Source of the DNA: Talaromyces rugulosus
Lineage: Eukaryota; Ascomycota; Eurotiomycetes; Eurotiales; Trichocomaceae
Reading direction: 5' to 3'
NCBI RefSeq assembly: GCF_013368755.1
Contig: NC_049561.1
Location: forward strand, 1,736,001 to 1,800,000
Length of the DNA: 64,000 nt
Below the pieces are notes generated by a model that was not told where the DNA came from, searched no databases, and saw nothing but the letters and a program-made list of their open reading frames with translations. Both the position numbers and the translations under genes were made by a program. Positions 33,349 through 43,926 of this stretch are shown in pieces (the first letter of the stretch is position 1; the number at the start of each line of letters is the position of its first letter).

Positions 33349-35898
33349 ATGGACCTGCGTCGCTTTTCTCCCACTTCGTCATCACCTGTCAATAATAATC
33401 CCTCTTCATCCCCTCCTCCTCCGCCACCTTTGTCTGATCCATTTCGTCTGCAGACGCGCCGTCTGCAGCTGAGAAACGCACGGTTTCGCGGTGCTCACAT
33501 CTCCCCGCGCAAGACCAGCAACAACAATACTGCCACTACTCGTCTCTCGTCATGGGGCTCGTTGTCGACAGGCTCGGTTGACAAGGAAAATCAAGAAGAA
33601 ACCAATACTGCCCAGAAAACCGGTTCGGTTCGGAGAAGAGTGAGCATTCTGCAGGAATTGCACGATTCTTCTTGTGCCTCCTCGCAACGCGGCCGAACGA
33701 AATCACGTCGCTCGTCGGTTTCGCATCTTTTCGTCTCAGCTTTGGATGATAACAACGACTACGACGAGTTCTCACTGCCCTCGACAACAACCCCATATTA
33801 CAAGTCCGTGTCTACCAGGAATTCGTCCCCGGCGTCCATCTTCGAAGACCATGATCCCGACTTGTACCGAGATCGAGGCTCCCCGATATCGCTAAACGCC
33901 GCTCGGCGAAAGAGTCGCGACGCAACCGCCGCCCGCTACACGGCCGATCGATATATCGAACACCTGGAGACCCAGCTAGCAGCCGTGCAACACCGACTCA
34001 GCCCCATGCAGGCGTCAACGTCACAGTCTCAGGTGTCGAGACTCCGGTCTCTGAGCGCCGAGATCAAGGTGCTCCGCCAGGAATTGTTGGAATGGGACGA
34101 CAAATTCGACGCTCGTGTCGACGAGGAAGTGTCGCTGCGCAGTGAAATCGAGAGCAAACTGAAAACAAAAATTGTCTTCCTCGAGGGCCAGCTCGAGGAA
34201 AGCGCGTACCGGATCAAAGAACTCGAGTGCGAACGTGACATGCAGGCCCAGAAACTGCGAAATGTGGAATCTCTGCGATCGACGAATCGAGGACTGGAGA
34301 GGCGTGTCGATGTGCTGACCGAGCTTCTTGCGCAGTCGCCGACAAGAAGGGAACAACCCCAAACACCGGAATTCTCGCCAACGCGCAGTCCTGGGCCCCG
34401 TCTGGCAAGGCCTAGGTCCATGCTCCCGTCTGTGCCAGCGCTCACGGACGTTATGTATCAACCTCTGGTTGCGCCCGTTGATGCCGAGGCAGAAGAGAAC
34501 AACAACTATGAGCCGGATACCCCGGATCTGATTCCTGACGATTCCACCATGGCTTCTTCACCCGTGTCCAAGTCACAGCGGTCTTCGACGCTATCCCAGA
34601 TCTCGTCGATATCTTCGCAGTGGAGCGTCCCGCTGCCTTTTTCTTCTGAGCTGCAAGGACGAACACCAAGCCGGCCTCGGAATATGCGTCGGTTCCCCTC
34701 TGGAACATGCACGCTGAAGCCACTGATCCTGCCGACAACGGCAACCCCGGCTATCGAACCGGGTCGACGAGGATCCCAGCAGTTTGAAGACCCACACTCT
34801 TCTCTAATGTTCAGCCCAACATCGGACCCTGCTGACTACTCCCCGGATATCATCACGCATGGGACATGCCTTGCCCAAGAGGAAACACTGGCAGCGCTAG
34901 AAGGCCGAACATCCTACTATCAGACCTTTGACGAAGCTATGTTGTTGGGCCACAACGACGATGACTACAACAACACCACCGGACCCCCGCTGGCTGCTCG
35001 CGCTCGCAGATCAGACTCGGGCGCCAGCAGCAGTCGATACTCGAGAATGTCCATGTACCAAAACTCTCGACCTTGTTCGTCTTATTCGACAGCAGACGAT
35101 GATTTTTCGCCGTCGGTGAATAGATTTTCGTCACAGAGTAGACTGTCTATGGCGAATACGCCGATTGGACGTCGTCGGTCCAAGGGCAATGACCGCACGC
35201 CAAAGGCCTTTGAGAATAACAACAAGACACATCATCTATCAAAAGTGCACGAAGAGGAACCAACAGCTCGCCAGACCTCTGAAAATTCAGTCGCAAAAAT
35301 GGAGAGTATCTTTCACGAAATGAAAACAGTCTTTGGCGCCATGGCACACCGCATTGTCGCGCGCGTGTGGCAGGGCAGCATGATGCGAGCCGGGAAATTC
35401 TCCTGGTGGATTCTGAGTATTCTGCTGGGACCACAGCGTCGGGATGAATGGCTCAAGGCGTCGTCGCTGAGGAAACGAGCTCGCGAATGGGATGATTTCC
35501 AGAGGCAACAGCAACAAAGGCAACAGCAACAACAGCAACAGCAACAACCTCAACCTCAAACCGTCGCCTCTTTTCCTTCGAATGGAAGTAACAAGGTCGG
35601 CCATACGCTGTCACTGTGGGCCAAGTTCTCAGTGACGCTGGCTGTGGCTGTTGCTCTGGCTATACGTCATGGGCCGGGCACGTTATTGTTAGAGGATCCG
35701 CCAGTATCATCGAAAAATGAACAAACTGATGATGATAAGAATAACAACAACAACAAAAACGACGGCAAAACCGGCAAAACCAGCCCAGAGGATATCGACC
35801 CTGTCCAAGACACTCCCACTACCACTATTCCAACTACCAACGGGCATCCTGTGTTGTGGACTCGACCTCTGACAATCGAAGACTTTCTCACTGGCTAA
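33349..35898 (+). CDS. Coiled-coil protein with C-terminal membrane segment, unknown function
   Basis: An intronless 849-residue protein. The start MDLRRFSPTSSS was preferred to an in-frame ATG at 33139 because the added stretch reads like leader sequence. The N-terminal 190 residues are Ser/Pro/Arg-rich and disordered. A long coiled coil follows (about residues 195-330), visible in heptad-rich RLRSLSAEIKVLRQELLEWD, LKTKIVFLEGQLEESAYRIK and ELECERDMQAQKLRNVESLR. The rest is Ser/Pro-rich again with a polyGln tract (bases 35506-35547). A single hydrophobic stretch, LWAKFSVTLAVAVALAIR, at about residue 755 could be a membrane anchor. Hypothetical coiled-coil proteins of this build are conserved in filamentous fungi; I cannot name a role. 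Confidence 0.75.
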   Translation: MDLRRFSPTSSSPVNNNPSSSPPPPPPLSDPFRLQTRRLQLRNARFRGAHISPRKTSNNNTATTRLSSWGSLSTGSVDKENQEETNTAQKTGSVRRRVSILQELHDSSCASSQRGRTKSRRSSVSHLFVSALDDNNDYDEFSLPSTTTPYYKSVSTRNSSPASIFEDHDPDLYRDRGSPISLNAARRKSRDATAARYTADRYIEHLETQLAAVQHRLSPMQASTSQSQVSRLRSLSAEIKVLRQELLEWDDKFDARVDEEVSLRSEIESKLKTKIVFLEGQLEESAYRIKELECERDMQAQKLRNVESLRSTNRGLERRVDVLTELLAQSPTRREQPQTPEFSPTRSPGPRLARPRSMLPSVPALTDVMYQPLVAPVDAEAEENNNYEPDTPDLIPDDSTMASSPVSKSQRSSTLSQISSISSQWSVPLPFSSELQGRTPSRPRNMRRFPSGTCTLKPLILPTTATPAIEPGRRGSQQFEDPHSSLMFSPTSDPADYSPDIITHGTCLAQEETLAALEGRTSYYQTFDEAMLLGHNDDDYNNTTGPPLAARARRSDSGASSSRYSRMSMYQNSRPCSSYSTADDDFSPSVNRFSSQSRLSMANTPIGRRRSKGNDRTPKAFENNNKTHHLSKVHEEEPTARQTSENSVAKMESIFHEMKTVFGAMAHRIVARVWQGSMMRAGKFSWWILSILLGPQRRDEWLKASSLRKRAREWDDFQRQQQQRQQQQQQQQQPQPQTVASFPSNGSNKVGHTLSLWAKFSVTLAVAVALAIRHGPGTLLLEDPPVSSKNEQTDDDKNNNNNKNDGKTGKTSPEDIDPVQDTPTTTIPTTNGHPVLWTRPLTIEDFLTG

Positions 35899-36798
35899 AA
35901 TCACCACCTCCTATTTTATCCACGGCAGCATACATATTAATAACGACTCTTTGCACGACGACACGGCTTACTAATACCACGACCTTTTTATCCCCTTTTT
36001 TTCTTCATTCCTTCGCTTCGTAAATGTATTTATTCTTATCTTTATTTAAACTAGATAGAACTAGGCAGACAGACAAAAATAAACAAACAAAAATTGAATT
36101 CTATTTTTTTAAGCCCCTTTTAAACTCTGTACATGCAGTTTGCGTTGTGTCGAGTCTCGTTAACTAGGTAATGGTTGAGATTTACCGGATTCGGTAATTC
36201 TTTAGGGTTTCGGACCCGCCAATCCAGACATGGGACTGGGTCCAGCATCAAGTTATTAACCAGCGAACCACGTTACTAACGTCATGGTTAATAGTTGAAT
36301 ATAATAGTTTTACTACGTACTACAATTACAGTCGACAAGTCAAAGAGTAAGGAAGAGAAACTTCATAACGTCTATGCAATCCATCAGGGGTGTGTTTGTA
36401 TATGTATACATGGGGTATGTCAGTACACGCAAGTCATAAGTTTCCAGTGAGGAAAGCAAACCAAGAAAAAACATGAAAAAAAAAAAAAAAATATCACAAG
36501 TAATTAATTAAAACAGAAAAAAAAAAGCTCTTGTCGTTTCGTGACAGTAACCCAATGATATTTTGGTAGGAAACGAATCAAGAAGACGGATTCGAATCCG
36601 GATGTTTTTAAGATGGACACAATCAATGGACACTTGTGGGAACGAATCAACAAAGAGCAAATTTTTTGTCGGTCTAGACTCAACACTTCTTTTCAAAAGA
36701 AGAAAAAAAGAAAAAAGTTATAGACACGAAGAAAGATCAAAAAAAAATAACAAAAAACAAAATCCCAACAAAAGCTTTAAGCAAGCCTAGCCGATAAT
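35899..36798. other. Convergent intergenic region
   Basis: Contains an A-run at about 36476-36491 and other homopurine stretches; no gene seen. Confidence 0.5.
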
Positions 36799-37488
36799 TT
36801 AGAAAGCCAAGAGAGCGGCAACACCAGCAATGGCACCAATAGCACCGAAGCTGGCCATGTTGTGGTCAGCACCGTTGGTGAATTGAGGAGGAGCAGGGCC
36901 AGTGGTGGGGATGGTGGAAGGGCTGGGGAGACCAGTGGTACCGACGGAGGTGGTCCAGGTAGGAGGGGGGGTGGCACCGCCCTCAGGGCACCAGGTGGTG
37001 GTGGCAGTGACGGGGATAACGACAGTCGACGAGGGGATGGGGATAACGCTGCCAGATGGGCTGGAAGGACCAGAGGGCTTGGGCTTGGAGCCAGCGAGAA
37101 CGCCGAACTGGGTGGTGTACTGGTAGCTCTTGTCGGAGTAGTCGACGAGCATGATGCCGTATCCAGAGGAAGAGTCGGCGCTGGGGGTGAGGCCGAAAGG
37201 AACCCAGGCGAACTTGCCCGAGTTGGGGATCTTCTCAGCAATGGTGAGAGTGGGCTCGCAGTCGGTCGAGGGGCCCTTGCACAGGACAAGAGCAACGGGA
37301 CCGGCGCTGGTAGGGTTCCAGGTGATGTCGAACGACTGACCCAGGGTGACCGGGTTAGTGGTGCTGGGCAGAGTCAGCGGGTTACCGCTGGGAGCAGCAC
37401 CGCTGGCAGCAGGGTTCTCGAAGGGAGTCGGGAAGGTGTAGGCAGAGGCAACGGCGATGACGCCGGCGGCAGCAGCGAAGAAACGCAT
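36799..37488 (-). CDS. Kre9/Knh1-like Ser/Thr-rich GPI-anchored cell-wall protein
   Basis: A 229-residue secreted protein. MRFFAAAAGVIAVASAYTF is a signal peptide. Residues about 37-130 form the N-terminal Kre9/Knh-like domain: NPVTLGQSFDITWNPTSAGP, VALVLCKGPSTDCEPTLTIA, FAWVPFGLTP and GYGIMLVDYSDKSYQYTTQF, matching the 'Ser-Thr-rich GPI-anchored membrane protein' family. A Pro/Ser/Thr spacer follows, then a hydrophobic C-terminal GAIGAIAGVAALLAF preceded by Asn-Gly-Ala-Asp, a plausible GPI-attachment region. Kre9/Knh proteins are needed for beta-1,6-glucan assembly in yeast; these shorter relatives sit at the cell surface of filamentous fungi with unclear role. Codon use is strongly biased to C/G-ending codons, suggesting high expression. 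Confidence 0.88.
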   Translation of the reverse strand: MRFFAAAAGVIAVASAYTFPTPFENPAASGAAPSGNPLTLPSTTNPVTLGQSFDITWNPTSAGPVALVLCKGPSTDCEPTLTIAEKIPNSGKFAWVPFGLTPSADSSSGYGIMLVDYSDKSYQYTTQFGVLAGSKPKPSGPSSPSGSVIPIPSSTVVIPVTATTTWCPEGGATPPPTWTTSVGTTGLPSPSTIPTTGPAPPQFTNGADHNMASFGAIGAIAGVAALLAF

Positions 37489-37582
37489 CTTGATGAGATT
37501 TGGAAGTTTTTGTTTGTTTTTGTCTTAAAACGGTTGGCTTTGGAAAAGCGGAAAAGGTGATTCGACTGAACGAAGGAAGTCT

Positions 37583-37590
37583 GTTTAAAT
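37583..37590 (-). promoter_or_regulatory. TATA-like element of the Kre9/Knh-like gene
   Basis: TATTTAAA on the minus strand, about 95-100 bases before the start codon, followed by a T/C-rich leader just ahead of the ATG. Confidence 0.45.
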
Positions 37591-37965
37591 AGCTGGTTGT
37601 TTTGTCAAAGAGAGACTGAAGTGAGAGACACTTTCAAAAGGTTGATAGAGAGCGAAGTGGTGGCTGTGATGCTAAAAGAAGAAGAGGAAGAAGGAGAGAA
37701 GCTGAAGCAGGGCTTGGAAGCGACGCAGTCTTAAGTAAGACGGGCAGCTGCGCCCCTCGTCTTGGGTCGCGGTACTGGTACTGGGCACAACGTCTTGCTT
37801 GTTTGCCCGCTCCGGTAATTTTCGCCCGCAGCGGGCGGGCCCACTGTGGAGACAATGGTGGCCAATGGCAGCGCGTAATGATAGAGGCTGAATGCCTCTA
37901 AATTACGCGCTAGTACCGTATCCAGACTAGTAAATGTTACTGTCACGATGCTCGCGGTCCCAGCC

Positions 37966-38032
37966 CTTGTTAGCCCCTGTTAGCCTTTCTTAGTCCGGCT
38001 TAGTCCCTGTTAGCCCCGTGTTAGTACCTGGA
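37966..38032. repeat. Degenerate TTAG(C/T)CC tandem repeat
   Basis: Six or seven imperfect 9-12 base units of the form TTAGcCCcTG in direct orientation, upstream of the Kre9/Knh-like gene. Confidence 0.6.
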
Positions 38033-38519
38033 CAACTGGGCCACCGCATCATCATGCTAATTAAAGGTCCCCTCATCTTGGCGTTGGGGCCTGCCTGTTG
38101 TTGCACCACTCGCTGTTGGCCTGTTGGTCCTGTTCCTGACTAGACTACGGCGTCTCCACGAGTCCACGCCCTGATTCGTGTGCCTGTGATTGTGCTGCTG
38201 ATTCCTGACTGCTGACCGGCCTGACAGTGACAGACTCGTCGATCCTAATGTCTACAAGTATACCGAGTACGTACTACTACTACTTAGTACTTTACTACTG
38301 TCTCGCGAGTTTTGTGGTCTGTCTTGTCCAATGTCCACATTCCCTCTTCTCCTCCCACAAGCTGGGACTAGGGCATGGCATTCCGAGACATGGTATGCGA
38401 CTATCCGGTTTGCCTCTGGAGTATCCGTAATTACTGTCCAACTCTGGACTCCTCCGGTCTTACTCCTCGTGCCATGTGGGCCGGTACATTGTGCTGCAAG
38501 ACACAATCCAATCGATTGC

Positions 38520-38572
38520 TACAAGCTAGCATGCTAGCAATGTCTAGCATCTGCTTAGCACGCTGCTAGCAG
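38520..38572. repeat. GCTAGCA-rich repeat cluster
   Basis: Several copies or near-copies of GCTAGCA/TAGCA in about 50 bases; GCTAGC is palindromic so the cluster can be read on both strands. Confidence 0.6.
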
Positions 38573-39799
38573 GGAAACCGTGCCCCGCATCTTGATTAAT
38601 TCAATTATTAAACAAGAATAACGATATCGTACACGCGCAGCCAACCAAGGCAGCTTCCAATGATCCATTAATTTATTTAATTTTAATAATTTACTAACAA
38701 GTTATTATTAGACGGTAGCTGACTGCTCGGCCGGAGCCGAGTTTCCCCCCCCCCCCCTTCTTTGGTCAGCTCGATTAAAATCCTTCTCGCAAGGTAAATC
38801 GTAATTAATTATTATTATTGCGCGGAAACAGACACCGCCAAATAATCCAGACTGTATGTATTCCTAGTCTTTAGGCGGTGGCCGATCTCAGACGATCCCC
38901 CTGAGTTTGCAGTTTGGCGGCCCCCCCGCGGTGATGATCGCAATGATCGAAAGAATATGCCCATATGGAGACTTGCTAGTTAGAACTTAGCGGCTGCTTG
39001 TCTTCTCCTGAGTTCTTACTTTTATTCAAGCAAATAATATTAATAGTACTATCGCGTACGGAGTACATGTCTATTAATAATAATTCCCGGCGAAGATGAC
39101 ACCGATTGTGCTCGGCTATCAATATATCAATATTACTAGCAGAGCCGCGGCGCCACTTTGCCTGAATCTGGTTAGAGCTTAGGGCTATCCTGTCTCACCG
39201 ATAGCAGAAGCAGACTATCACTATCGGTCTTCGATGCCTTTTTTTTTTGAATATGCAACACCGGTCAAGTCAATATTGATTGGTTGCTTGACAAGGTATT
39301 AACTACTCCTAATTCATTCTCGTTCTTCGAGTGATATCAGTATGTAGATTCGGTACTACGTATACTTTGTACAAGTATGAAATGCGCTGCCCAGGGCCCA
39401 CTAAACATTCTACACTAAATACACTAAAGTAAAGTAGATAGTGAATAAATGATAATTACTAGATCCTTATTTCTCCTAAAGTTGTTTTCCAATGGGTGTT
39501 GTTTCGATAATCACATTAATGATCAAATTTATAAATGAAAGATACACACAAGTAGTATGTAAATCTTCTTTGCTTCTAATCTTTTGTGATAAACTCTTCA
39601 CAACAGGTCTTTCTAGATCCGTTAATAGGTAGAACCCACCACATCATATCTAGAGTGGATAGGTTCCCTGCTGTTGGGATGCGCTGTTGGGACGCGTAAA
39701 AATGCTGTTTGTCGAATGTAAACATCTGCAGTGGCTAGATTCTGTGTCTTTGCCGTTGCACAATTGGAATGTTTGAAGCTGTTGTCCTAGTTCATGTAT

Positions 39800-40303
39800 C
39801 TACTGGCTTATTTTATTGAGTTTTTGATAGTGTGCAGTTATGCCTTGTTGTGTCGCATTTAGTTGCTGTTGAATTGCAGTTATCTTCGACTGCACTTCAT
39901 CCACTTCTTGGTAATCCGGATTTGTTTCTTGTACCCGAGGGTCGGTTTTATTCGTTTTTTGTTGCAGTTCATTTTCAGATGTATCTATCTATTATCATAG
40001 CGTTAGTATTAGCTTGTTTATTTGGCAAAGTGTTATTTTAATCATAGTTGTGTACCTCTTCATCGGTTTCAGTGATCTCCTGCTGCTTTTCATCAACTTG
40101 TTGTAGCTGGGATACGCTCATTTCTGGCTGCGATTCATCTTCAGATGTATATATCTATGTATTTAAAAAAAAAAGGAATATATATTGATGTTAGTTGATG
40201 AATTTAGTAGAAGTGATTTTAACGAGATTTATTTGTATTTACATACCTCTTCACCTTCGTCCAACAAAAACGTAACGAGATTAAGGTCGATCGTGACCTT
40301 CAT
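39800..40303 (-). CDS. Small acidic coiled-coil protein, three exons
   Basis: A 114-residue protein rebuilt from exons 40303-40247, 40154-40056 and 39988-39800, each an exact number of codons, with donors GTATGT and GTACAC and acceptors CATAG and AATAG. It reads MKVTIDLNLVTFLLDEGEE, then IYTSEDESQPEMSVSQLQQV..., then IDTSENELQQKTNKTD... and ends YQKLNKISQ. Composition is Gln/Glu/Asp-rich and the last part (VQSKITAIQQQLNATQQGIT) has heptad-like hydrophobic spacing. Exons 2 and 3 open with nearly the same codons (I-x-T-S-E-x-E). No named family recognised. It lies about 0.75 kb from another small coiled-coil gene on the same strand. No single exon is long, so frame-based gene finding would miss it. 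Confidence 0.65.
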
Positions 40304-41058
40304 CTTTCTAAGAAATCTTCAAAGCGAAGAAACCCAAAGATTAAATATGTCGAGGCGGCGGTGATGTCAAAAAAGATGATGAGAGGATACTGCACAAAAA
40401 AAACTACCAAAAAAATTGAAGGATAGGGCTTTCCTTTATACATGTATTGGAGAAGTTGTGTTCTACACCTACTTACTGAAAATACCCGGGAGATGTAAAA
40501 CAAAGTTGATAATAACCATGAAGAAAAGCCTCGATTCTTTGTACACGCTATTTATTAGTCAACACCAAATAGTTGATACGCTTTCCTTGTCCATTGAGAT
40601 GAGTTAGATTTGTAATCAGCTATCTACAAGAAAATCTCCATTTCTGACACAAAGCAAAATAACAACCCTTATTACGTATTTTTGTTTCTTGTCCCAAATA
40701 TAGGAAATTGCTTGTCTTGCTGTATATATAGATGTGTTACGTTGACAGCCGCACCAAAATAAATACCAGAGGTGCCGGGGGCGGTCAATGTATGGTTTAT
40801 GACAGGCGCAAATATCAATCGATTGATTTTATAAATGTTAATACTTCAATTTCATATGAAATGTTCCGCTTAGATTACTATTCATGTTAGAAATCGCTTG
40901 CATTTTTTTTAATTCTAATTACAAACCGAAGAAACTGCAGTGAGGGTTGGGAGAGAAAAAAAAAGGATGGACTAAAAACGCCAGAAAAATTATGATGACC
41001 CATCATCGCCATTGGCGTTCGTTCTCCACCGGTTTTCTCCGGATTGCACAATCCCCAA
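40304..41058. other. A/T-rich intergenic region
   Basis: Between the two small coiled-coil genes; no supported frame. Confidence 0.5.
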
Positions 41059-41328
41059 CTAGGCCTGCTGCTGCTGCTCGTGTTGATCTGTGAATCTCTT
41101 CAATTCATCAAGCAAGTCAAGAAATGCCAAGAATTCGTCCTCCCATGCGTGCTGTTTTGCTATGAGTTGCTTCATTTTGTGTTCTGCGTCTGCTCGGAAT
41201 TCATTCAGCTCTTCTTGCAGCCTACGTGCCTGTTGGCTAACCACCGCTTGTTGGCGGTCGACCCTGTCCATGATCTGTTCAAATTCCTCAGTCGTGTCGT
41301 TGTTGTTATTGGTGTCGTTGTGGGCCAT
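41059..41328 (-). CDS. Small coiled-coil protein
   Basis: An intronless 89-residue protein, MAHNDTNNNNDTTEEFEQIM... to ...TDQHEQQQQA. After an Asn-rich start almost the whole chain is one predicted helix with heptad spacing: QQARRLQEELNEFRADAEHK and LAFLDLLDELKRFTDQHEQQ. No signal peptide or membrane segment. I cannot assign a family; it could be a subunit of a larger coiled-coil assembly. The open frame and codon-level composition make it a credible gene despite its size. Confidence 0.6.
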   Translation of the reverse strand: MAHNDTNNNNDTTEEFEQIMDRVDRQQAVVSQQARRLQEELNEFRADAEHKMKQLIAKQHAWEDEFLAFLDLLDELKRFTDQHEQQQQA

Positions 41329-41799
41329 TTTGCTTTTTTCTTAACCCTTGAGATTTGCAAGTGTTGAAAAAAAGATAGGGGGGTGGAGGAAATAGGCAGA
41401 GGGAGATGGTGAGGAAGAAAGAGGAGAGGAGGACAAAGAAAATAGTTAAAAACTTTTTTAAATATCAATGTCTGCCTCAGGCCGATATATGGCCAAACAT
41501 TTTAACAAAGAAATTTTTTTTTTCTGAGCCACAAATTTTGTGAATTAGCTGACCCAGAGGCTCAATGCTAATTCACCAGATTTGGGTGTCAAGATGTCTA
41601 AGCTTTTCCCAAGCACGTCCGAGTCCAAGCCCTAACCATGAAACCCAGACAGAAGTCAATAGGCTCATCAGTACATGGGTGATAAATTCCTCGAACCTTT
41701 AGTAAACAAAATGCAAAGAATAATGGCATAGATTTGAGAGATCTTTTGGGCAATGAATTACAAAGGGAACATTGAAGGGCCTGCTTGACAAAGAACCAG
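41329..41799. other. Intergenic, no gene seen
   Basis: GA-rich stretch at about 41375-41435 upstream of the small coiled-coil gene, then A/T-rich sequence. Confidence 0.5.
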
Positions 41800-42688
41800 T
41801 TACCCAGCACTGGCACTGAAATTACCACTAGACAGCATCTCATCCGGCTCCCCAACCACCCTCTGCCCATGTAGATAGCCCTCTTCTTCAACAGCCACCT
41901 TGTCCGTTTCGCTACCGGCATACTCTTCGCCATCCCGGACATACCATTTTGCAAACAGGTCGTTTTGGATCCAGATTACTTTTCCCATTGCTTTGACCAG
42001 TGCAATTTTCCGATATAGCTGAAGGCGCGGATGGGACAGAATTGCCTCGGTGAAGGTATCTTGAATGAAGGAGAGACAGGCCCCAATGTGGATGTATTCG
42101 ACGTGCAGGGGATGTTGCCGCCCTTGGCCGACGTGCATCATGCTGAGAAAATTAGCACATAACAAAACCTAAACTGTGTTGAATCGAACTCACCCGACTT
42201 TGTCGAGATACTCCCAGAATTCCATCTTGCTTGGATCGGAGCAAAGTTTGACCAAGTAACCCCTCAAAAACATCTTTCGATGCATAATCTGCGGGCTATC
42301 CTCGCTGGGGAATTCGTCGAGCGGACCTTCGAAGCTGGTGCTCCTGGTTTGGAATGCTCGCGCCGTGATGTCGTATTGCAAAAGTTTGCGGTATACGATA
42401 TTGACGATAGCGGGGATGAGGGCTTTGACGTATTTGGATCCATTGATCAGGGCTTCAATGTCGTCTGCGGCAGTGAGTGGAACGGAAGAGAGAAGGATAC
42501 CGGGGAAAGGCAGGAGGCGTACTGGAGCTAAAGTCGAGAAAGGTGTGTAGATAGTGAATTCGGCTTTCGAGGTTGACGTAGAGCTCCTTTCGATCAATGT
42601 GGTGGAGTGCACGCGGCCATTCTTTCATCGGACATGTGGCGGGAGCATTGGTAGGGGCATCTTCCGCGTTGTCTGTAGGAGAGGGCAT
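41800..42688 (-). CDS. Protoglobin-like haem protein
   Basis: A 259-residue protein from exons 42688-42523, 42464-42194 and 42142-41800. The N-terminal part reads ALHHIDRKELYVNLESRIHY, then FLDFSSNDIEALINGSKYVK, then LIPAIVNIVYRKLLQYDITA. This is the pre-A/A-helix and B-C pattern of the protoglobin (globin-coupled sensor) fold, including the 'yNDxVYxKLLxYDxTA' type of helix found in fungal members. Exon 3 begins MMHVGQGRQHPLHVEYIHIG, the region that should carry the proximal haem His. The C-terminal 70 residues are acidic and lack a transmitter domain. Protoglobins bind O2, CO and NO; role in fungi is not settled. The frame shift between the first two exon readings is resolved by a 58-62 base intron (GTACGC...CCGCAG). 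Confidence 0.82.
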
Positions 42689-43626
42689 TTTGAGAATGAG
42701 GTTTCTTGCTCCATGAGTATTGATCGTTGTGAGACAGGTGGACCTATAAATGGCGGCAAACGCAGATGCATCACATGGTGGCGGCTCAAGCTAGATGTCA
42801 AGCATCATACGACAAACTGGAGTGCATAGAAGCGCCGTAGAATATTCAATAATGGCTCTCTCAAAGCAACCCCTGTCAAATCCATCGCGTGGCGTGATAT
42901 CTAGGATAACTTCGGATATCGGCGATAACGCGGCACGGGTCTTTCCGACAGCACGACGCAATCCAGGGCTCGTTATAGAGTCAGCTGAACCGTGGGAAAC
43001 ACAGACAGTCAGACCATGGCGCTGGGTTGGGGCCAACTCTATCGCGAACCAACTCCCAGTCAACCATCTGACGTCAGGGCGCCACTATACGCAGGCTCGG
43101 GTTGATGCTTGCGGTGGTACAGCGGTACAGGCTAGCTAAGCTTCTCGGGGATAGCAACGAGTCTGCATTCGGGCGTGTTTGTCAGGAACAGCGTTGAGCT
43201 GAATTCAAAAAGGACGTTGCATCGCGAGGTGCAGAGTACATACAGCGTGCGGAGTTGACAAAAGGAAGGCGCGATGGAGGTTGTCCAGGGCAGGAGCGCC
43301 GTTTCCGTTCCTTCCGCCCTTGTCCTTCCGCGGGCGTGTCGGGAAGCCGCGATCCACGGAACCATTCCGACCCGCCAATCAGGGGCCGCTCATCGCAACC
43401 AGCGTAATAAGTTAAGTTGTTAACAACTTCAGTAGTACTAACTGACTGCTGGCGATCGGATAGTGCGAATAGAGCGATCGTCGAAAGGCATTGGGCTCAT
43501 TGGAGGCGTGGAGCCACATTGTTGGCGTTGTCAGGAACATCGCCCCACCTGGATAACTCGTTGCTACCTGCTACTTACTACTTTGGGACGAAATGCAATA
43601 TACATGTATATAGCAATTTTAATAGT

Positions 43627-43661
43627 ATTATCATATTATCATATTATCATATTATCATATT
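43627..43661. repeat. (ATTATCAT)n tandem repeat
   Basis: Four full copies plus a partial copy of an 8-base unit, perfectly conserved. Confidence 0.95.
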
Positions 43662-43926
43662 AGCAGGATTAGCCCACCTTTAATTGAATGTTCTATTGTC
43701 AGATGACCCTACAGAGTATATAGTAGTACCATGTACCATATAGTCAGGAAACACGGTGGACCCGACGATCGGTGGGGCGCAGGCTTGATGCGGCTTTAAG
43801 CATACTTCCTCCTCTAACTTATACTACTATATAGTACGTAGCTGGCTGGGTAGATCGTGCCCCTAGTAGATCCGCATTCCTGGACCACCATGCCGTGGCC
43901 TGGCCCTCCATAAACAACTGCAGGCG

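Larger units (their letters stand above)
37489..39799. other. Long intergenic region
   Basis: 2.3 kb without a supported gene. It holds degenerate TTAG-type tandem repeats (37966-38032), GCTAGCA-type repeats (38520-38572), a run of 13 C (38745-38757) and A/T-rich tracts. Probably a long promoter for the Kre9/Knh-like gene plus spacer; non-coding RNA cannot be judged. Confidence 0.5.

Noticed and set aside
36585..36602. GGATTCGAATCC palindrome
   Set aside because: Looks like a tRNA T-loop but is just a palindrome; no cloverleaf around it.
36862..37560. 232-residue plus-strand frame opposite the Kre9/Knh-like gene
   Set aside because: Gly/Arg-rich antisense shadow of a codon-biased gene with clear signal peptide and GPI signal on the other strand.
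42465..42522. Apparent frameshift in the protoglobin-like gene
   Set aside because: A GTACGC...CCGCAG intron joins the two frames cleanly.
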